DNA from: Bacteroidales bacterium UBA3653
Lineage (GTDB): Bacteria > Bacteroidota > Bacteroidia > Bacteroidales > Paludibacteraceae
Assembly (NCBI GenBank): GCA_002373505.1
Contig: DFKE01000015.1
Coordinates: 74,602 to 138,601 of the forward strand
Reading direction: 5' to 3'
DNA length: 64,000 bases
Part shown: piece after piece, positions 8,854 through 15,207 of the stretch
Position numbering within the stretch: the first letter of the stretch is position 1
How the letters are laid out: every line of letters starts with the position of its first letter
Translations under genes and position numbers: made by a program
Notes under the pieces: model-generated
Databases searched by the model: none
What the model saw: only the letters and a program-made list of their open reading frames with translations
Told to the model about the DNA's origin: nothing

Positions 8854-8916
8854 ATGGTACATGGTAAATAACTAAATGGTAAATTCTCAATTCTCAATTC
8901 TCAATTATCAATTTTT
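8854..8916. repeat. Heptamer tandem repeat (intergenic)
   Basis: Nine consecutive 7-bp units change gradually from ATGGTAC/ATGGTAA to AATTCTC (three copies) and AATTATC. It follows directly on the histidine kinase stop. Confidence 0.7.
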
Positions 8917-8927
8917 TATGTTTATGT

Positions 8928-9049
8928 CTTTGAGTGCTTTATACTCGTAGAGTTGCGGAGTTTGGGGATAAAAACCATCTGGGAGTTTACTCACAAGTGG
9001 GTTTTAGCACCGAAGTACGCAAGAAGCTTCGCTTCTAAAGCACTCAAAG
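8928..9049. repeat. Structured 122-bp element closed by a 14-bp perfect inverted repeat
   Basis: CTTTGAGTGCTTTA at 8928-8941 is perfectly complementary to TAAAGCACTCAAAG at 9036-9049. Inside are two further hairpins: AAAACC...GGTTTT enclosing GAGT/ACTC, and AGAAGC-TTC-GCTTCT. This resembles a structured RNA or a small MITE. It sits 60 bp upstream of the response regulator start. No known RNA family is recognised. Confidence 0.6.
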
Positions 9050-9109
9050 GGTTTATCTATGTTTTTGTACTTTTTTTTAACAGTTTAACGTTTTTCGCAG
9101 AAAAACCTT

Positions 9110-9736
9110 ATGAATATCGCTATAATAGATGACCACGAACTGATTCGTGTAGGCGTGGCGGGAGTCCTTCATGACACGCCGCATACCATTACTATCTCCG
9201 CATCCTCGGCGGAAGAACTTTTTGCTGCTTTGGAGAAAGGCACACCCTGCGACATGCTCTTATTGGACATCCTTATGCCCGGCACGAACGGTTTCGAGGT
9301 CGCTAAACGCATGCGAACCGAGTATCCGGATATTAAAATCATCGTTCTTTCCGTAGATACCAAAGAGTATGTCATCACCCAACTCATGGCTATTGGTATT
9401 GACGGTTTTATCAGCAAGAACGGACCCTTGGAGGAAATACGGCTCGCCATCGACTCCGTCGCGGAGGAAGTGCCTTTCTACGGTCGCGACATTGCGGTAC
9501 TGGTGCGCGATATAGCTGATGCCAAACTCAATAAACGCGCCTCAGCACTTCTTACCAAACGCGAACTGGAAATCATCGAGGCATGTTGCGCAGGCAAACT
9601 GGGCAAAGAGATAGCGGATGAATTCCACATCTCCCTCCGCGCTGTCAATAGCCATAAGACCAATATCTTCAACAAACTCGGTCTCTCATCTTCCGTCGAG
9701 ATGGTTCGCTTCGCCCTCGAGCACGGCATAATATGA
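9110..9736 (+). CDS. NarL/LuxR-type response regulator
   Basis: This 208-residue regulator has a receiver domain at 1-120 with acidic residues DDHE at 8-11, the phosphoacceptor Asp53 in LLLDILMPG, and a conserved Lys near 104 in SKNGPLEE. The C-terminal LuxR helix-turn-helix at ~143-205 contains LTKRELEIIEACCAGKLGKEI-type residues and SLRAVNSHKTNIFNKLG. It is the probable partner of the TPR histidine kinase, separated from it by a structured 122-bp element, so the two genes may not be expressed equally. The start at 9110 gives a standard receiver N-terminus. Target genes are unknown. Confidence 0.92.
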   Translation: MNIAIIDDHELIRVGVAGVLHDTPHTITISASSAEELFAALEKGTPCDMLLLDILMPGTNGFEVAKRMRTEYPDIKIIVLSVDTKEYVITQLMAIGIDGFISKNGPLEEIRLAIDSVAEEVPFYGRDIAVLVRDIADAKLNKRASALLTKRELEIIEACCAGKLGKEIADEFHISLRAVNSHKTNIFNKLGLSSSVEMVRFALEHGII

Positions 9737-9745
9737 TGAGTGCGG

Positions 9746-9900
9746 CGCTAAACAGAGCGGAGCTCGCTCAACAGCAAGCCCCGCTTGCGCTAAACAGGAC
9801 GAAGTCCGCTCAACAGCCGCAGGCCCTCAACCAACTCTGTGCACTTCTCGCGCATCCTTGCGCGAGCAACCTACAGCCCTAAACAGCGGCTTCGCCGCGC
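9746..9900. repeat. Cluster of GC-rich hairpins with degenerate direct repeats
   Basis: Short self-complementary words follow one another: AGCGGAGCTCGCT, CAAGCCCCGCTTG, GGACGAAGTCC, GCGCATCCTTGCGC, GCGGCTTCGCCGC. They are spaced by variants of GCTAAACAG and GCTCAACAGC. The block separates two convergent genes and may act as a bidirectional terminator. Confidence 0.5.
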
Positions 9901-10290
9901 TTAACCGTTGTGCGCCGCGTCGTACTCTGCGCCGCAGACTTTCCACAGGTACGCCGTCATGGTCTTTTTGCCGGTGGCGAGGTCCTTCTGGGCGATGAAG
10001 TCCAGTTGGTCCTGCGAGATCTTGTTCAGATCCTTCCGGCGAGTAGCGACCATCGCACGCACCTCGGTGAAGCGCTCGCGGAGTGCCAACTCTTTGGCAG
10101 AGGGCTGCGTGCTGCGGTTGTACTCGCCTACGGCGTAGATACGCGTGCAGTCGGGGTTAGACGTCGGTGCCACACGGTGGGTAGCCAAGAGTGCGTTACT
10201 GTGCTCGCTGTGAGGAGCACCTTTCTTCGGACGTTTGCTCAGCAGACCTGATACAAACTCGATTCCTTTCATCCATTTTACAATTGCCAT
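9901..10290 (-). CDS. Hypothetical protein of phage/plasmid type
   Basis: This encodes 129 basic residues with no signal peptide or membrane segment. The start MAIVKWMKGIEFVSG is followed by a Lys/Arg-rich segment, a middle part with DCTRIYAVGEYNRST, and a helical C-terminal half (ERFTEVRAMVATRRKDL, then QLDFIAQKDLATGKKTM). Nucleic-acid binding is plausible from the charge, but no family is recognised. It is the last gene of the minus-strand small-gene cluster and has a leader containing two strong hairpins (10329-10358 and 10386-10406). Confidence 0.6.
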   Translation of the reverse strand: MAIVKWMKGIEFVSGLLSKRPKKGAPHSEHSNALLATHRVAPTSNPDCTRIYAVGEYNRSTQPSAKELALRERFTEVRAMVATRRKDLNKISQDQLDFIAQKDLATGKKTMTAYLWKVCGAEYDAAHNG

Positions 10291-10328
10291 AATAGTTAAA
10301 GTTTAGGTTGTTAATAAATAATTTAATT

Positions 10329-10358
10329 GGGGTCCCCGACGAATTTTAATTCGTGGGG
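10329..10358 (-). promoter_or_regulatory. GGGG/CCCC leader hairpin, copy 1
   Basis: On the minus strand it reads CCCC, an ACGAATT/AATTCGT inner stem, then CGGGGACCCC. It lies 38 bases upstream of the ATG at 10290. Copies with the same outer stem but a different inner stem lie at 12934-12967 and 27866-27899, each in the leader of a minus-strand gene. Confidence 0.6.
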
Positions 10359-10385
10359 TAAGAGCGGAAGAGCCCGTGTAATTAC

Positions 10386-10406
10386 CGCTAAAACGAAATT
10401 TTAGCG
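10386..10406. terminator. Perfect 8-bp hairpin in leader
   Basis: CGCTAAAA, a CGAAA loop and TTTTAGCG form a perfect stem. It lies between the stop of the small lipoprotein (10420) and the GGGG/CCCC hairpin. It may terminate the upstream gene or structure the leader. Confidence 0.45.
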
Positions 10407-10419
10407 CATTTACTTAGGG

Positions 10420-10617
10420 CTACTTACGCGAAGCATCGTAGGTTTCAATCGTCTTGGTGACGATGGTGCAGGTGGTGTCGCCTCGTTGGTAATACTGGCT
10501 CTGCGTCGTGATAGTCCTGGTGACGTTACAGGAGCTCAACCCCCAGGCTATCGCCAGACAACTGAGGAGAGCGGTCACTACTGTTGTCACGATCTTGTAA
10601 ATTTTTTGCTTGTCCAT
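10420..10617 (-). CDS. Small lipoprotein-like protein
   Basis: This encodes 65 residues. After KQKIYK comes a hydrophobic segment (VTTVVTALLSCLAIAWGLSS) ending in a possible lipobox with Cys near residue 30 (GLSSC). The Thr-rich remainder (TRTITTQSQYYQRGD) resembles small anchored proteins seen in Bacteroidales mobile-element clusters. It overlaps the upstream small ORF by 92 bp in another frame. Membrane anchoring is inferred from composition only. Confidence 0.6.
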   Translation of the reverse strand: MDKQKIYKIVTTVVTALLSCLAIAWGLSSCNVTRTITTQSQYYQRGDTTCTIVTKTIETYDASRK

Positions 10618-10744
10618 GTTTTTTTCTTTCGTTAATTGTTTGTAGTTGGGTCAAAAAGCGCTCCATGTGATCTTTGCGGACATAGGCTCGGAAACTACCG
10701 TCAGGCAACCGGTGCCGGTCCAACGTGATGCCCATCTCCCGCAA
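10526..10744 (-). CDS. Small hypothetical protein, start uncertain
   Basis: This frame encodes up to 72 residues from a TTG at 10744, or 69 from the ATG four codons in. The N-terminal half (GITLDRHRLPDGSFRAYV, then KDHMERFLTQLQT) has normal protein character. The same frame stays open upstream of the TTG (SWDEVAAAL) without an ATG, so the true start may be non-canonical or lost. The C-terminal 31 codons overlap the lipoprotein gene and may be non-functional. A minus-strand -7 box at 10942-10949 lies about 200 bp upstream. Confidence 0.4.
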   Translation of the reverse strand: MREMGITLDRHRLPDGSFRAYVRKDHMERFLTQLQTINERKKHGQAKNLQDRDNSSDRSPQLSGDSLGVELL

Positions 10745-10908
10745 CGCTGCTGCTACTTCATCCCAACTCTTTGATGGTGGTATTCTTGCTTTTGCTATTG
10801 ATTCAGTTTGTTAATAGCTTGTATTTATTTTGCTTGTTTTTTTGTAAAAAAGATACAAGCTTCCAAAAGTGTGCGCGACTCATTTACGACTCATTCAGCA
10901 CTCTTTTA

Positions 10909-10941
10909 CGAAAAACAGCGGACCTTTTTCAAAATCCGCTG
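10909..10941 (-). terminator. Rho-independent terminator after the 11297-10965 gene
   Basis: On the minus strand CAGCGGA at 10941-10935 pairs with TCCGCTG at 10922-10916 and is followed by TTTTTCG. It lies directly downstream of the 10965 stop and also directly after a -7 box (10942-10949), so it could double as a leader structure. Confidence 0.6.
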
Positions 10942-10949
10942 CAAAGATA
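10942..10949 (-). promoter_or_regulatory. -7 promoter box (minus strand)
   Basis: The minus-strand sequence TATCTTTG followed by CA fits the Bacteroidota -7 box. A clear -33 TTG is not present. It could drive the three small genes from 10744 down to 9901. Confidence 0.45.
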
Positions 10950-10964
10950 ATAGTAAAACCCCTT

Positions 10965-11297
10965 TTAGTGTTCCTCAGAGAGTGAAAATTTTATCAGAAA
11001 ATCGTATTTTTCCCGTTTTTTTGCTTCTTCATAGAACCATTTAAGGATTTTGCGAAAGCGTTTTTCCGTGATTAGGTGCTTCGTAGCCACCTGCCTTCGC
11101 GCCTCATGCGCCGAAGCACCTTTGTCTCTCGTAAGGAAATAATCATCCACCACGGCTTGATTGCGTACTTCTATCTGATGCCGTTTCTCCGACATCCGGT
11201 ACTCATTCGGGTCACGTACCAAATACGGTACGTCATATAAAGGATAGAGGTTATTTACCATTTTTTCATTTACCATTTTTTCAATCACTTGTGCCAT
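10965..11297 (-). CDS. Hypothetical small basic protein
   Basis: This encodes 110 residues from the ATG at 11297, chosen because it starts 5 bp after the upstream stop; the open frame extends further up inside the neighbour. The N-terminus contains a five-residue repeat (EKMVN twice) encoded by a 15-bp direct repeat. The middle and end are helical and basic: KHLITEKRFRKILKWFYEE looks like the end of a helix-turn-helix. It could be a DNA-binding regulator of a mobile element, but no family is recognised. A terminator hairpin follows. Confidence 0.55.
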   Translation of the reverse strand: MAQVIEKMVNEKMVNNLYPLYDVPYLVRDPNEYRMSEKRHQIEVRNQAVVDDYFLTRDKGASAHEARRQVATKHLITEKRFRKILKWFYEEAKKREKYDFLIKFSLSEEH

Positions 11298-11302
11298 AGT
11301 TC

Positions 11303-11641
11303 TTAGTTTTTTGTTTCCATACCAAAGTCCCTGACATCTTCTTGGGAGTACATGCCCCAACGGCCTTTGTATTTAGCAGTGATGATTGTGCCTGTGCGCA
11401 TCATTGCGTCAATCCGTGGGTCACCATTCCAGTTATACGGTTCGGGTTCGGGGAAGTCCGCCACATAGAAATAAGGGTTCTTCCATTTTGGTGCGCCTTC
11501 CGCCTTGACCTTTGCCAATATCGCCTTGCGTGCTGCCGGTGTCCGTTCGTTCCATGCCCGGAAAGTGGCAGCCCTGCGTCTGGGAAAACGGTTTTCGTCC
11601 GGCTGGTATGCGTCCCAAAACTCATTAAAGTCCTTGTCCAT
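11303..11641 (-). CDS. Phage replication-protein-like C-terminal domain protein
   Basis: This encodes 112 residues from the ATG at 11641; an upstream ATG at 11671 would run into a palindromic element. The pattern FNEFWDAYQ, then AATFRAWNERTP, then KNPYFYVADFPE resembles the C-terminal motif of phage and plasmid replication proteins, where FxxFWxAYP is followed by a helical repeat and a P-x-x-W/F-L end. No ATPase or DNA-binding catalytic motif is present, so it is a stand-alone or shortened version. It lies between other small genes of the minus-strand cluster and supports a mobile-element origin. Confidence 0.55.
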   Translation of the reverse strand: MDKDFNEFWDAYQPDENRFPRRRAATFRAWNERTPAARKAILAKVKAEGAPKWKNPYFYVADFPEPEPYNWNGDPRIDAMMRTGTIITAKYKGRWGMYSQEDVRDFGMETKN

Positions 11642-11660
11642 AGCATAAATTTTCAAATTG

Positions 11661-11735
11661 CCCTGTCCCATGTCCTGTCCGTTCCTCCCTTGAGGGGAGG
11701 TTAGGTGGGGTTTAATAGTCGGACATAGGACAGGA
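11661..11735. repeat. Palindromic element (copy 2) within a larger inverted repeat
   Basis: CCTCCCTTGAGGGGAGG at 11684-11700 is followed by TTAGGTGGGGTTT. It is bracketed by CCTGTCCCATGTCC at 11661 and its near-complement GGACATAGGACAGG ending at 11735, giving a long cruciform in the intergenic space. Confidence 0.6.
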
Positions 11736-11796
11736 CTTTTCTTTTTATTCTTTTTTGGTTCTTTTTTCTTTTGTTTCTTTTTGCCGGCCCCCTTTT

Positions 11797-11830
11797 CCCC
11801 TCCCTTGTGGGGAGGGTTAGGGTGGGGTTA
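11797..11830. repeat. Palindromic element (copy 3)
   Basis: CCCCTCCCTTGTGGGGAGGG followed by TTAGGGTGGGGTT abuts the stop codon of the 148-residue gene. It is the same family as copies 1, 2, 4 and 5. Confidence 0.65.
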
Positions 11831-12277
11831 TTAATCGACACAAACCACCGTGAAGTCGATGCTATCCGGCTCGATATTCGGGTGCGTCTCCGGGAAGGCA
11901 TCCTTAATCGCTTTCAACGCCTTGGTGATCGCCGCCGACTTGGCTTTGAGCACGGTCTGCTCGGCACTCTTCTGTCGGAACGCGACACCCTCTGCCATCG
12001 TGTATTTCTGCGGCTTACCGACAAAATCGAAGGTCTCCGCACGTCGTAACTCAAAGTGGTGACCGTCAAAGAGGAATTTCCCTTTCTCCTCTCCGTTCTG
12101 CTCCATGGCACGTGCTTTCGCGTCCTCCACCGCCGCCGTTTCCAGTTCTTCGATACGGGCGTTAGCCGATGCCACCAACTGCCGTAGTGCGCGTGTCTCT
12201 TCCAATGCGCTGGCACCTAATACTTCTGTTGTCTTGATTGCCTCCATGAGGGCTTGATTCATTTCTATGGGTCTCAT
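11831..12277 (-). CDS. Hypothetical coiled-coil protein of phage type
   Basis: This encodes 148 residues. Residues ~1-65 are strongly helical and heptad-like (ALEETRALRQLVASANARIEELE). The C-terminal half contains FDGHHFELRRAETFDFVG and a Lys/Ala-rich helix (KSAAITKALKAIKDAFPE). There is no signal peptide or membrane segment. The gene starts 2 bp after the HNH endonuclease stop, so the two are co-transcribed. The function is unknown; a structural or replication accessory role in a mobile element is possible. Confidence 0.6.
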   Translation of the reverse strand: MRPIEMNQALMEAIKTTEVLGASALEETRALRQLVASANARIEELETAAVEDAKARAMEQNGEEKGKFLFDGHHFELRRAETFDFVGKPQKYTMAEGVAFRQKSAEQTVLKAKSAAITKALKAIKDAFPETHPNIEPDSIDFTVVCVD

Positions 12278-12279
12278 AA

Positions 12280-12804
12280 TTAATCGATGTTTTGGGGATT
12301 AGTAAATGTGTATTTGCTGAAGATTGAAAGGAGCTCTTCACGGCTCATCTGTTTGGGATCGCGACCGATAGAACGGAGCACGCGCAGTAATCGCGCTCTC
12401 TTGCGATTCTCTTCCGGTGTCACGTACTCCAGATTATCGGCAGACCAGTTGAGAATATCTCCGTTGAGGTGGTCAATGACCATCCCCTCCGGACGCGGTC
12501 CATACCAAGCCCCCGCCACCAGAAAATGGCAGTGTTTGGCTCCGAACTGCCGCAGAAAGGGGTAATGTGTGCCGTTTCCGTTCGTGTGGGTACACTTGCG
12601 CGTCCCTGCTTGTGCAAGGTTTGGTTTGATCTCTCGCAGCCCTAATTTGGTTAGAGACAAGAAATGTCCATCCCTTGTACAATAAAGCGGTTTCTCTGTC
12701 GGACATCGCCGCGCCTCAAAGACGCCGCCGTCCGCCGTGTAGATACGTACGCTTGTGCGGTCATTCCCCACAAACCCGTACTCAATAATTTTCATTTTTG
12801 CCAT
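12280..12804 (-). CDS. HNH endonuclease (HNH_3 type)
   Basis: This 174-residue protein starts at the ATG at 12804 (MAKMKIIEYG); the open frame extends to 12981, but that part is the structured leader and has no protein character. The N-terminal ~90 residues form a beta-rich domain. The HNH core is at ~108-150: HCHFLVAGAWYG, then MVIDHLNGDILNW and DNLEYVTPEENRKRA, giving the H...DH...N...N pattern of HNH_3 homing-type nucleases. The C-terminus is helical. Such enzymes travel with phages and introns. Its leader (12805-13073) carries a GGGG/CCCC hairpin and a near-perfect 30-bp palindrome. Confidence 0.85.
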   Translation of the reverse strand: MAKMKIIEYGFVGNDRTSVRIYTADGGVFEARRCPTEKPLYCTRDGHFLSLTKLGLREIKPNLAQAGTRKCTHTNGNGTHYPFLRQFGAKHCHFLVAGAWYGPRPEGMVIDHLNGDILNWSADNLEYVTPEENRKRARLLRVLRSIGRDPKQMSREELLSIFSKYTFTNPQNID

Positions 12805-12933
12805 AATTTGTTTGTTTATGACCGCCCGTATGTTCTCTTTGCATCCGCCAAGTTGGCGGATTTGTATTGACCATACATGGGCAATCTGGTTAAAATTATG
12901 ACAAGCGCTTGTCGTTAATTTTCCCCTGGCCAT

Positions 12934-12967
12934 GGGGCCCCCGATGAGTGCGTTGCACGCAGCGGGG
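12934..12967 (-). promoter_or_regulatory. GGGG/CCCC leader hairpin, copy 2
   Basis: On the minus strand it reads CCCC, GCTGCGTGC, AACGCACTCAT, then CGGGGGCCCC. The inner stem is TGCGT/ACGCA. It lies in the HNH leader, about 130 bases before the ATG, and matches copy 3 at 27866-27899 almost base for base. Confidence 0.65.
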
Positions 12968-13065
12968 AGAGAGTAGGGCAAAACGCGGAGCGTCCTTCCG
13001 TTGAAGCGGAAGGAGCGGCCTCCGCCTAGGATAGGTAATCACGCGAGTTTTAGCCTTAGCGAGTG

Positions 13066-13073
13066 CAAAAGTA
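13066..13073 (-). promoter_or_regulatory. -7 box for the HNH operon
   Basis: The minus-strand TACTTTTG followed by CA fits TAnnTTTG. It lies immediately after the terminator of the upstream gene and about 260 bp before the HNH ATG. Confidence 0.5.
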
Positions 13074-13077
13074 CAAC

Positions 13078-13107
13078 AAAAAAAGCAGCCACAGAAATTG
13101 TGACTGC
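13078..13107 (-). terminator. Rho-independent terminator
   Basis: On the minus strand GCAGTCACA pairs with TGTGGCTGC, followed by seven T residues. It ends the 13181-14110 gene. Confidence 0.75.
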
Positions 13108-13180
13108 CCTTCTATACTGTTATAGAATATTATCTACTAAATCTATACTAAAATCGACTGGGAATATATACTAAAATCTA

Positions 13181-14110
13181 CTATTCTCTGCGATATTTGG
13201 CAAAGTTTTGATATTTGTATGTGAGTCCGAAATAGTCATTCAGGGCATCATATAGAGCCTGCGAACTCATGTTCTTGGTGTCGAGGTATCCGAGTGCTTC
13301 ATTGGTTCGTATAGCCGCTACCAATTTAGCCGCTGATGCGCATGCCGCCGACCTTAACTCCGCCTCCACTGCTGGCGCTTTCCCCTCTTGGATACAGAGC
13401 GCAGTCAGCAGTGCAAAATGTGGTTCTTCCGATGCCACGGCATTTTCAACATTCTCGGGCTGTGCTTTGTCCGTCTCGGCAGGTCCGGAGGGATAGTTGT
13501 TATTGATGGTTACGGGTGCATTGTATATGGTACCGTAATTGATATTTTGCGTGCCTATATTGTTCTGGTTAATCTGTTGCTTCATAACGTGTAGTTCTTG
13601 CGATAGTTGGTTCACTTGGGTGGTTAATTCGTTATTGATGTATTTCAATTCCGCTTCGGGGTCAGGCGGAATCTCGCCGTAGTTGGTCGCATCCAGACAG
13701 ATATCTTGCCTCCGTGCTTCCGACCGCATGTTATCGTATAGTTCACCGGCTTCCCCCCAGAGCAGGCCTCGCATGTCGTTGCTTAATTGCTGCAGCCCTT
13801 CGTTGAGTCCGTCCATCAGCCGGAGCGTTAGACACACCACAGCCGTTGCACACGTCACAGCCGGACGAGAGAAACCTAATTGCCCCTCTAACCAATGGTA
13901 GTAATATTCTATGCCGGAGAGTGTCCAGGCATTGGCGATGAGCCGTTGGCAAAGCCTGTCCGCAACCTCCATGGAACCCAACAGATCGAAATTGATTTGC
14001 CCGTCCCATTCCTCGCACATCGCCATACATTCGCGCCAACACAAGGCACAAACAGGGTTCCGCTGAAATAGCGGATGGTCTGTGAAATATATGTCCGAAG
14101 CGTATGGCAT
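13181..14110 (-). CDS. Unrecognised coiled-coil protein with Asn-rich segment
   Basis: This encodes 309 residues. The N-terminal ~130 residues are helical with a Cys-rich patch (CALCWRECMAMC) and hydrophobic helices (AVTCATAVVCLTLRLMDGL). A coiled coil (~155-185, LTTQVNQLSQELHVMKQQIN) leads into an Asn/Ile-rich strand segment (NNIGTQNINYGTIYNAP) that looks beta-helical or amyloid-like. A Pro/Glu-rich linker precedes a helical C-terminal domain (~225-309). No family or catalytic motif is recognised. It has its own promoter (14142-14172) and terminator and lies beside a restriction-modification operon, which hints at a defence or mobile-element role but does not prove it. Confidence 0.7.
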   Translation of the reverse strand: MPYASDIYFTDHPLFQRNPVCALCWRECMAMCEEWDGQINFDLLGSMEVADRLCQRLIANAWTLSGIEYYYHWLEGQLGFSRPAVTCATAVVCLTLRLMDGLNEGLQQLSNDMRGLLWGEAGELYDNMRSEARRQDICLDATNYGEIPPDPEAELKYINNELTTQVNQLSQELHVMKQQINQNNIGTQNINYGTIYNAPVTINNNYPSGPAETDKAQPENVENAVASEEPHFALLTALCIQEGKAPAVEAELRSAACASAAKLVAAIRTNEALGYLDTKNMSSQALYDALNDYFGLTYKYQNFAKYRRE

Positions 14111-14141
14111 GGTATGATGTTTTTATGAACGAAAGTGGCTG

Positions 14142-14172
14142 CAAAGATACAACAAAATTTTGAATTATGCAA
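14142..14172 (-). promoter_or_regulatory. Promoter of the 13181-14110 gene
   Basis: Minus strand: CTTGCATAATTC (-33 at 14172-14170) and TATCTTTG (-7 at 14149-14142), 20 bp apart. It resembles the promoters of the restriction endonuclease and glycosyltransferase genes. Confidence 0.75.
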
Positions 14173-14246
14173 GATTTTAATGTAATTATTACTATTTTAC
14201 CGTTCGATATAGTTCGATATAGTTTGACAGGCAGACCGTAGGTAGT

Positions 14247-14282
14247 AAAAAAAATCGCCGCAGGGAACAAATCCTTGCGGCG
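14247..14282 (-). terminator. Strong rho-independent terminator of the RM operon
   Basis: On the minus strand CGCCGCAAGGA pairs with TCCCTGCGGCG (11-bp stem, one G-T), followed by eight T residues. It lies 55 bp after the DUF4238 stop. Confidence 0.88.
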
Positions 14283-14337
14283 ACAGAAAAGGAGAGGATT
14301 AGTACAAACCTGTTTTGAGATGCGGAAAACAAAAGCT

Positions 14338-15207
14338 TTAACAATAAAACAAACAGAATCTCTCACGGATAAAATCAAATTTTGCATACTCACCAATATA
14401 GTTCTTCATTTTTGCTAATGCCTCAAAGACTAGTTCCTTACTATTGGTGTTATCATAGTAAAAAATATTCGTGTTGCTTAATTTCATCGTTATAAATATC
14501 TGTGCATTCAAGTTACTAACGTCAGACTTGGAACATAACGCAGCACCTTTGTTTGCTCGATAAGCTTTATTATCGTAAAGTAAAATTCCTTTGGACGCGG
14601 ATAAAGGGAGATAAAACATTCCCCCATGAGTTTTTACTCCTCCGATAAATTGTTTTCGCTTGGACTTGTAAGGATTAAAAAAAATAGCAGGCTCTGGAGA
14701 AGTTATAAATGGTATCTCAGTTGGATTATTTATAAGCAATAGTTTATACCTTTGCATTGATTTTACGGCATCTTGGAATGTGGATAATACAAAAATCTGC
14801 TTGCCTTGTAGTGATATACGTTTCTCCCCATCATCAGTACCATTAAAGAAATTGTACATCTTGTTCATCTCTGATTCAAAATGATTCGCATGAAAAGGTG
14901 TGCGTAATTGTTGGAAACAGATATATTGTTTTAGAAAATCCTCATTTCGACTATCTAATACGAAATCGGAAGACAATATCTGCTGAATTATTTCTTTCGC
15001 TTTTTGCTCTATCTTTGAAAATTCTGATTCGAGACGTGTGTCTTTTGTGTAAAAGTAATCTTCTGCCGCCTGTGTCTTTATAGGAGCAGCTTCTATTACA
15101 AAAGGTTTGGCGATATCAACATAACCGCAACCTATAGTTTTTCCATCTTTTGAGAAATTCCGGAGATAGAATTGGGGAACATAGTGTTGTTTCTTTCCTT
15201 CCGCCAT
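14338..15207 (-). CDS. DUF4238 family protein, third gene of the RM operon
   Basis: This 289-residue protein begins KQHYVPQFYLRNFSKDG, the signature of the DUF4238 family. A helical middle (AKEIIQQILSSDF, FLKQYICFQQLRTPFHANHF) is followed by a beta-rich half containing PFITSPEPAIFFNP and YLPLSASKGILLYD, typical of the family's conserved core. The biochemical role of DUF4238 is not known; members often lie in defence islands. The ATG overlaps the methyltransferase stop by one base (TAATG), so it is translationally coupled to it, and a strong terminator follows. It is probably an accessory part of the system, but could be a passenger. Confidence 0.85.
   Translation of the reverse strand: MAEGKKQHYVPQFYLRNFSKDGKTIGCGYVDIAKPFVIEAAPIKTQAAEDYFYTKDTRLESEFSKIEQKAKEIIQQILSSDFVLDSRNEDFLKQYICFQQLRTPFHANHFESEMNKMYNFFNGTDDGEKRISLQGKQIFVLSTFQDAVKSMQRYKLLLINNPTEIPFITSPEPAIFFNPYKSKRKQFIGGVKTHGGMFYLPLSASKGILLYDNKAYRANKGAALCSKSDVSNLNAQIFITMKLSNTNIFYYDNTNSKELVFEALAKMKNYIGEYAKFDFIRERFCLFYC

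Larger units (their letters stand above)
12805..13180 (-). other. Long structured leader of the HNH gene plus upstream terminator
   Basis: No gene is seen. Read on the minus strand it holds: a terminator for the upstream gene (13078-13107), a -7 box TACTTTTG (13066-13073), a TCCTTCCG/CGGAAGGA hairpin (~12992-13013), a GGGG/CCCC hairpin (12934-12967), a near-perfect palindrome centred on GACAAGCGCTTGTC (12900-12913), and an ATCCGCCA/TGGCGGAT hairpin (12843-12861). Confidence 0.6.

Noticed and set aside
8928..9049. tRNA or tmRNA
   Set aside because: No T-loop or acceptor-CCA pattern, and the closing stem and length do not fit.
10420..10744. Possible Rz/Rz1 spanin pair (overlapping small genes, one lipoprotein-like)
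   Set aside because: The longer partner lacks the N-terminal membrane helix and coiled coil expected of an inner-membrane spanin, and no lysis genes are nearby.
12805..13073. Group I or II intron around the HNH gene
   Set aside because: No catalytic-core elements (P7/P3 pairing, domain V) could be identified, and the hairpins are simple.
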